Source of the DNA: JAJFFW01 sp963922595
GTDB taxonomy: Bacteria; Pseudomonadota; Alphaproteobacteria; Caulobacterales; Parvularculaceae
Assembly: GCA_963922595.1 (NCBI GenBank)
Contig: CAWUIM010000107.1
Coordinates: forward strand, 1 to 6,983
DNA: 6,983 bases
Reading direction: 5' to 3'
The notes beneath the pieces were generated by a model. That model searched no databases. It was given only the letters and a program-made list of their open reading frames with translations, and had not been told where the DNA came from. A program made the position numbers and the translations under genes. Below, one piece after another: positions 6,852 to 6,983 of this stretch (within the stretch, counting starts at the first letter, position 1; each line of letters starts with the position of its first letter).

Positions 6852-6857
6852 TTTATA
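6852..6857 (-). promoter_or_regulatory. possible -10 box giving a leaderless hydrolase mRNA
   Basis: TATAAA on the minus strand ends only five bases before the hydrolase ATG, so transcription would begin at or next to the A of that ATG. A weak TTGGCG lies 14 bp upstream. The lack of a ribosome site fits, but the -35 is poor. Confidence 0.3.
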
Positions 6858-6929
6858 CCGCCGCTGCAATCCGCCAACGAGCAGTTTTGACAGTCATGTC
6901 TGATTATGAATGTAACGATGTGAGGTGGA

Positions 6930-6983
6930 TGGTGGGCGGTGACGGGTTCGAACCGCCGACCCTCTCGGTGTAAACGAGATGCT
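6930..6983 (-). tRNA. tRNA-Val(UAC), 3' part (cut by right edge)
   Basis: Read on the minus strand, the visible 54 nt hold, in order: the end of the D arm (AGC), an anticodon arm with stem TCTCG/CGAGA and loop TTTACAC (anticodon UAC, valine), a GGGTC variable loop, a T arm GGCGG-TTCGAAC-CCGTC, the acceptor strand ACCGCCC, discriminator A, and a genome-encoded CCA at 6932-6930. It aligns closely to E. coli tRNA-Val(UAC) as I recall it. The 5' half lies beyond the window. No terminator hairpin with a T-run is seen between it and the hydrolase gene, so the two could share a transcript. Confidence 0.93.

Noticed and set aside
6887..6892. Perfect TTGACA on the plus strand near the tRNA
   Set aside because: It has no good -10 at 16-18 bp and would read antisense into the tRNA gene.
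6930..6983. tRNA 3' end as an integration attachment site
   Set aside because: No duplicated tRNA tail, integrase or foreign-looking genes are seen in the window; the neighbouring hydrolase looks native.

Overview
The window looks like a piece of an alphaproteobacterial chromosome. The basis is moderately high GC, a CTTGAC-type promoter, a PrtD-type type I secretion transporter, and a compact set of envelope-transport genes. No gene pins the genus, so placement stops at 'probably Alphaproteobacteria'. There is no integrase, transposase, CRISPR array or phage gene.

Layout, left to right. (1) Bases 1-643, minus strand: N-terminal part of a PrtD/AprD-type ABC transporter of a type I secretion system, running off the left edge. 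(2) Bases 644-824: a dense divergent regulatory region. It has three tandem 19-bp units, then a CTTGAC promoter overlaid by two 14-bp palindromic sites whose centres are 21 bp apart. (3) Bases 825-1415, plus strand: a TetR/AcrR-family repressor. (4) Bases 1416-1517: a short gap with a second 21-bp-phased repeat (TTTCTGCAG twice). (5) Bases 1518-5965, plus strand: three tightly packed genes. They encode an MMPL/HAE3-type RND inner-membrane transporter, a secreted periplasmic LolA-like protein, and a secreted protein with features of an outer-membrane beta-barrel. (6) Bases 5962-6846, minus strand: a soluble alpha/beta hydrolase converging on the barrel gene with a 4-nt overlap. (7) Bases 6930-6983, minus strand: the 3' two-thirds of a tRNA-Val(UAC) gene with encoded CCA, cut by the right edge.

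The most interesting content is the TetR-RND-LolA-like-barrel group. It supplies one protein for each envelope layer (inner membrane, periplasm, outer membrane) and has no membrane-fusion protein. It is best read as a lipid or other hydrophobic-cargo transport system under TetR control. The cargo cannot be told from sequence. The individual families are known. The less expected items are the regulatory architecture, the complete three-layer set in one operon, and a hydrolase whose catalytic acid appears to have moved to the strand-6 position.
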